DNA from: Candidatus Schekmanbacteria bacterium GWA2_38_11
Lineage (GTDB): Bacteria; Schekmanbacteria; GWA2-38-11
NCBI GenBank assembly: GCA_001790645.1
Contig: MGDB01000157.1
Coordinates: forward strand, 10,208 to 15,477
Length of the DNA stretch: 5,270 nucleotides
Direction: 5' to 3'
Position numbers and translations under genes: made by a program. Shown piece after piece: positions 5,140 to 5,270 of this stretch. A model generated the notes under the pieces. That model had not been told where the DNA came from. It did not search any database and saw only the letters and a program-made list of their open reading frames with translations. Within the stretch, counting starts at the first letter, position 1, and every line of letters begins with the position of its first letter.

Positions 5140-5270
5140 ATGAAAGATAAAAAAATGACTTTTAGAATCCAGAGGTTTAATAAGGAAACTGATGCAAAAC
5201 CTCATTTTAAAAATTACAAAATAGAAATCAGTGACGGAAACACGGTACTTGATGCTCTGATTAAAATAAA
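5140..5270 (+). CDS. sdhB: Succinate dehydrogenase/fumarate reductase iron-sulfur subunit, N-terminal part
   Basis: The first 43 codons of the subunit that carries electrons from the flavoprotein through its iron-sulfur clusters; the rest lies beyond the window. FRIQRFN near the start and TVLDALIKIK at the end of the visible part are typical of the N-terminal plant-ferredoxin-like fold of SdhB/FrdB. The cysteines that bind the 2Fe-2S and other clusters would come later and cannot be checked. GGGGAG (5128-5133), 6 nt before the ATG at 5140, supports this start; an in-frame ATG at 5155 would give MTFRIQRF and is the alternative. It lies 120 bp after the flavoprotein stop, an unusually wide gap for these partners because three REP-like hairpins occupy it. 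Whether a b-type cytochrome anchor or a CCG-domain (SdhE/HdrB-like) subunit follows is unknown. Confidence 0.9.
   Translation, partial: MKDKKMTFRIQRFNKETDAKPHFKNYKIEISDGNTVLDALIKI

Overview
The window reads as part of a chromosome from an uncultured bacterium of moderately low GC that uses citric-acid-cycle chemistry, possibly in reverse. All genes lie on the + strand, gaps are short (77 to 163 bp), and most gaps carry palindromic repeats. The gene set (an acyl-CoA ligase pair, a ferredoxin and a fumarate reductase/succinate dehydrogenase) together with GTAG-hairpin repeats would fit lineages such as Nitrospirota, Desulfobacterota or Schekmanbacteria. That taxonomic guess is weak and rests on general resemblance only.

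Layout. Bases 1-566 hold the 3' part of a class I SAM-dependent methyltransferase whose start lies before the window. Bases 567-729 hold a candidate promoter and a 47-bp nested palindrome. Bases 730-1911 and 2033-2929 encode the beta (ATP-grasp) and alpha (CoA-binding, phospho-histidine) subunits of an acyl-CoA synthetase of the succinyl-CoA synthetase / ATP-citrate lyase superfamily. They are separated by a second 47-bp palindrome of the same design. Two face-to-face REP-like hairpins precede a 72-residue ferredoxin with eight cysteines (3053-3271). The flavoprotein subunit of succinate dehydrogenase/fumarate reductase follows (3349-5019), then three more REP-like hairpins. The window ends inside the iron-sulfur subunit gene (5140 onward).

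How they fit together. The flavoprotein and iron-sulfur subunits interconvert succinate and fumarate. The ligase pair would be called succinyl-CoA synthetase by default, which places it one step away in the same cycle. Both ligase subunits nevertheless carry features that resemble ATP-citrate lyase more than standard SucC/SucD: GGGAS and ANYxExxGxPS in beta, and SRSGGM plus a six-residue insertion in alpha. A citryl-CoA synthetase (CcsA/CcsB-like) role is therefore a serious alternative. With fumarate reductase and a ferredoxin beside it, the locus could be a reductive-TCA module. This is inference; no citryl-CoA lyase, 2-oxoglutarate synthase or membrane anchor is visible here.

The main points for follow-up are the ligase's real substrate, the unusual cysteine spacing of the ferredoxin, and the two families of palindromic repeats placed between genes that otherwise look like one operon.
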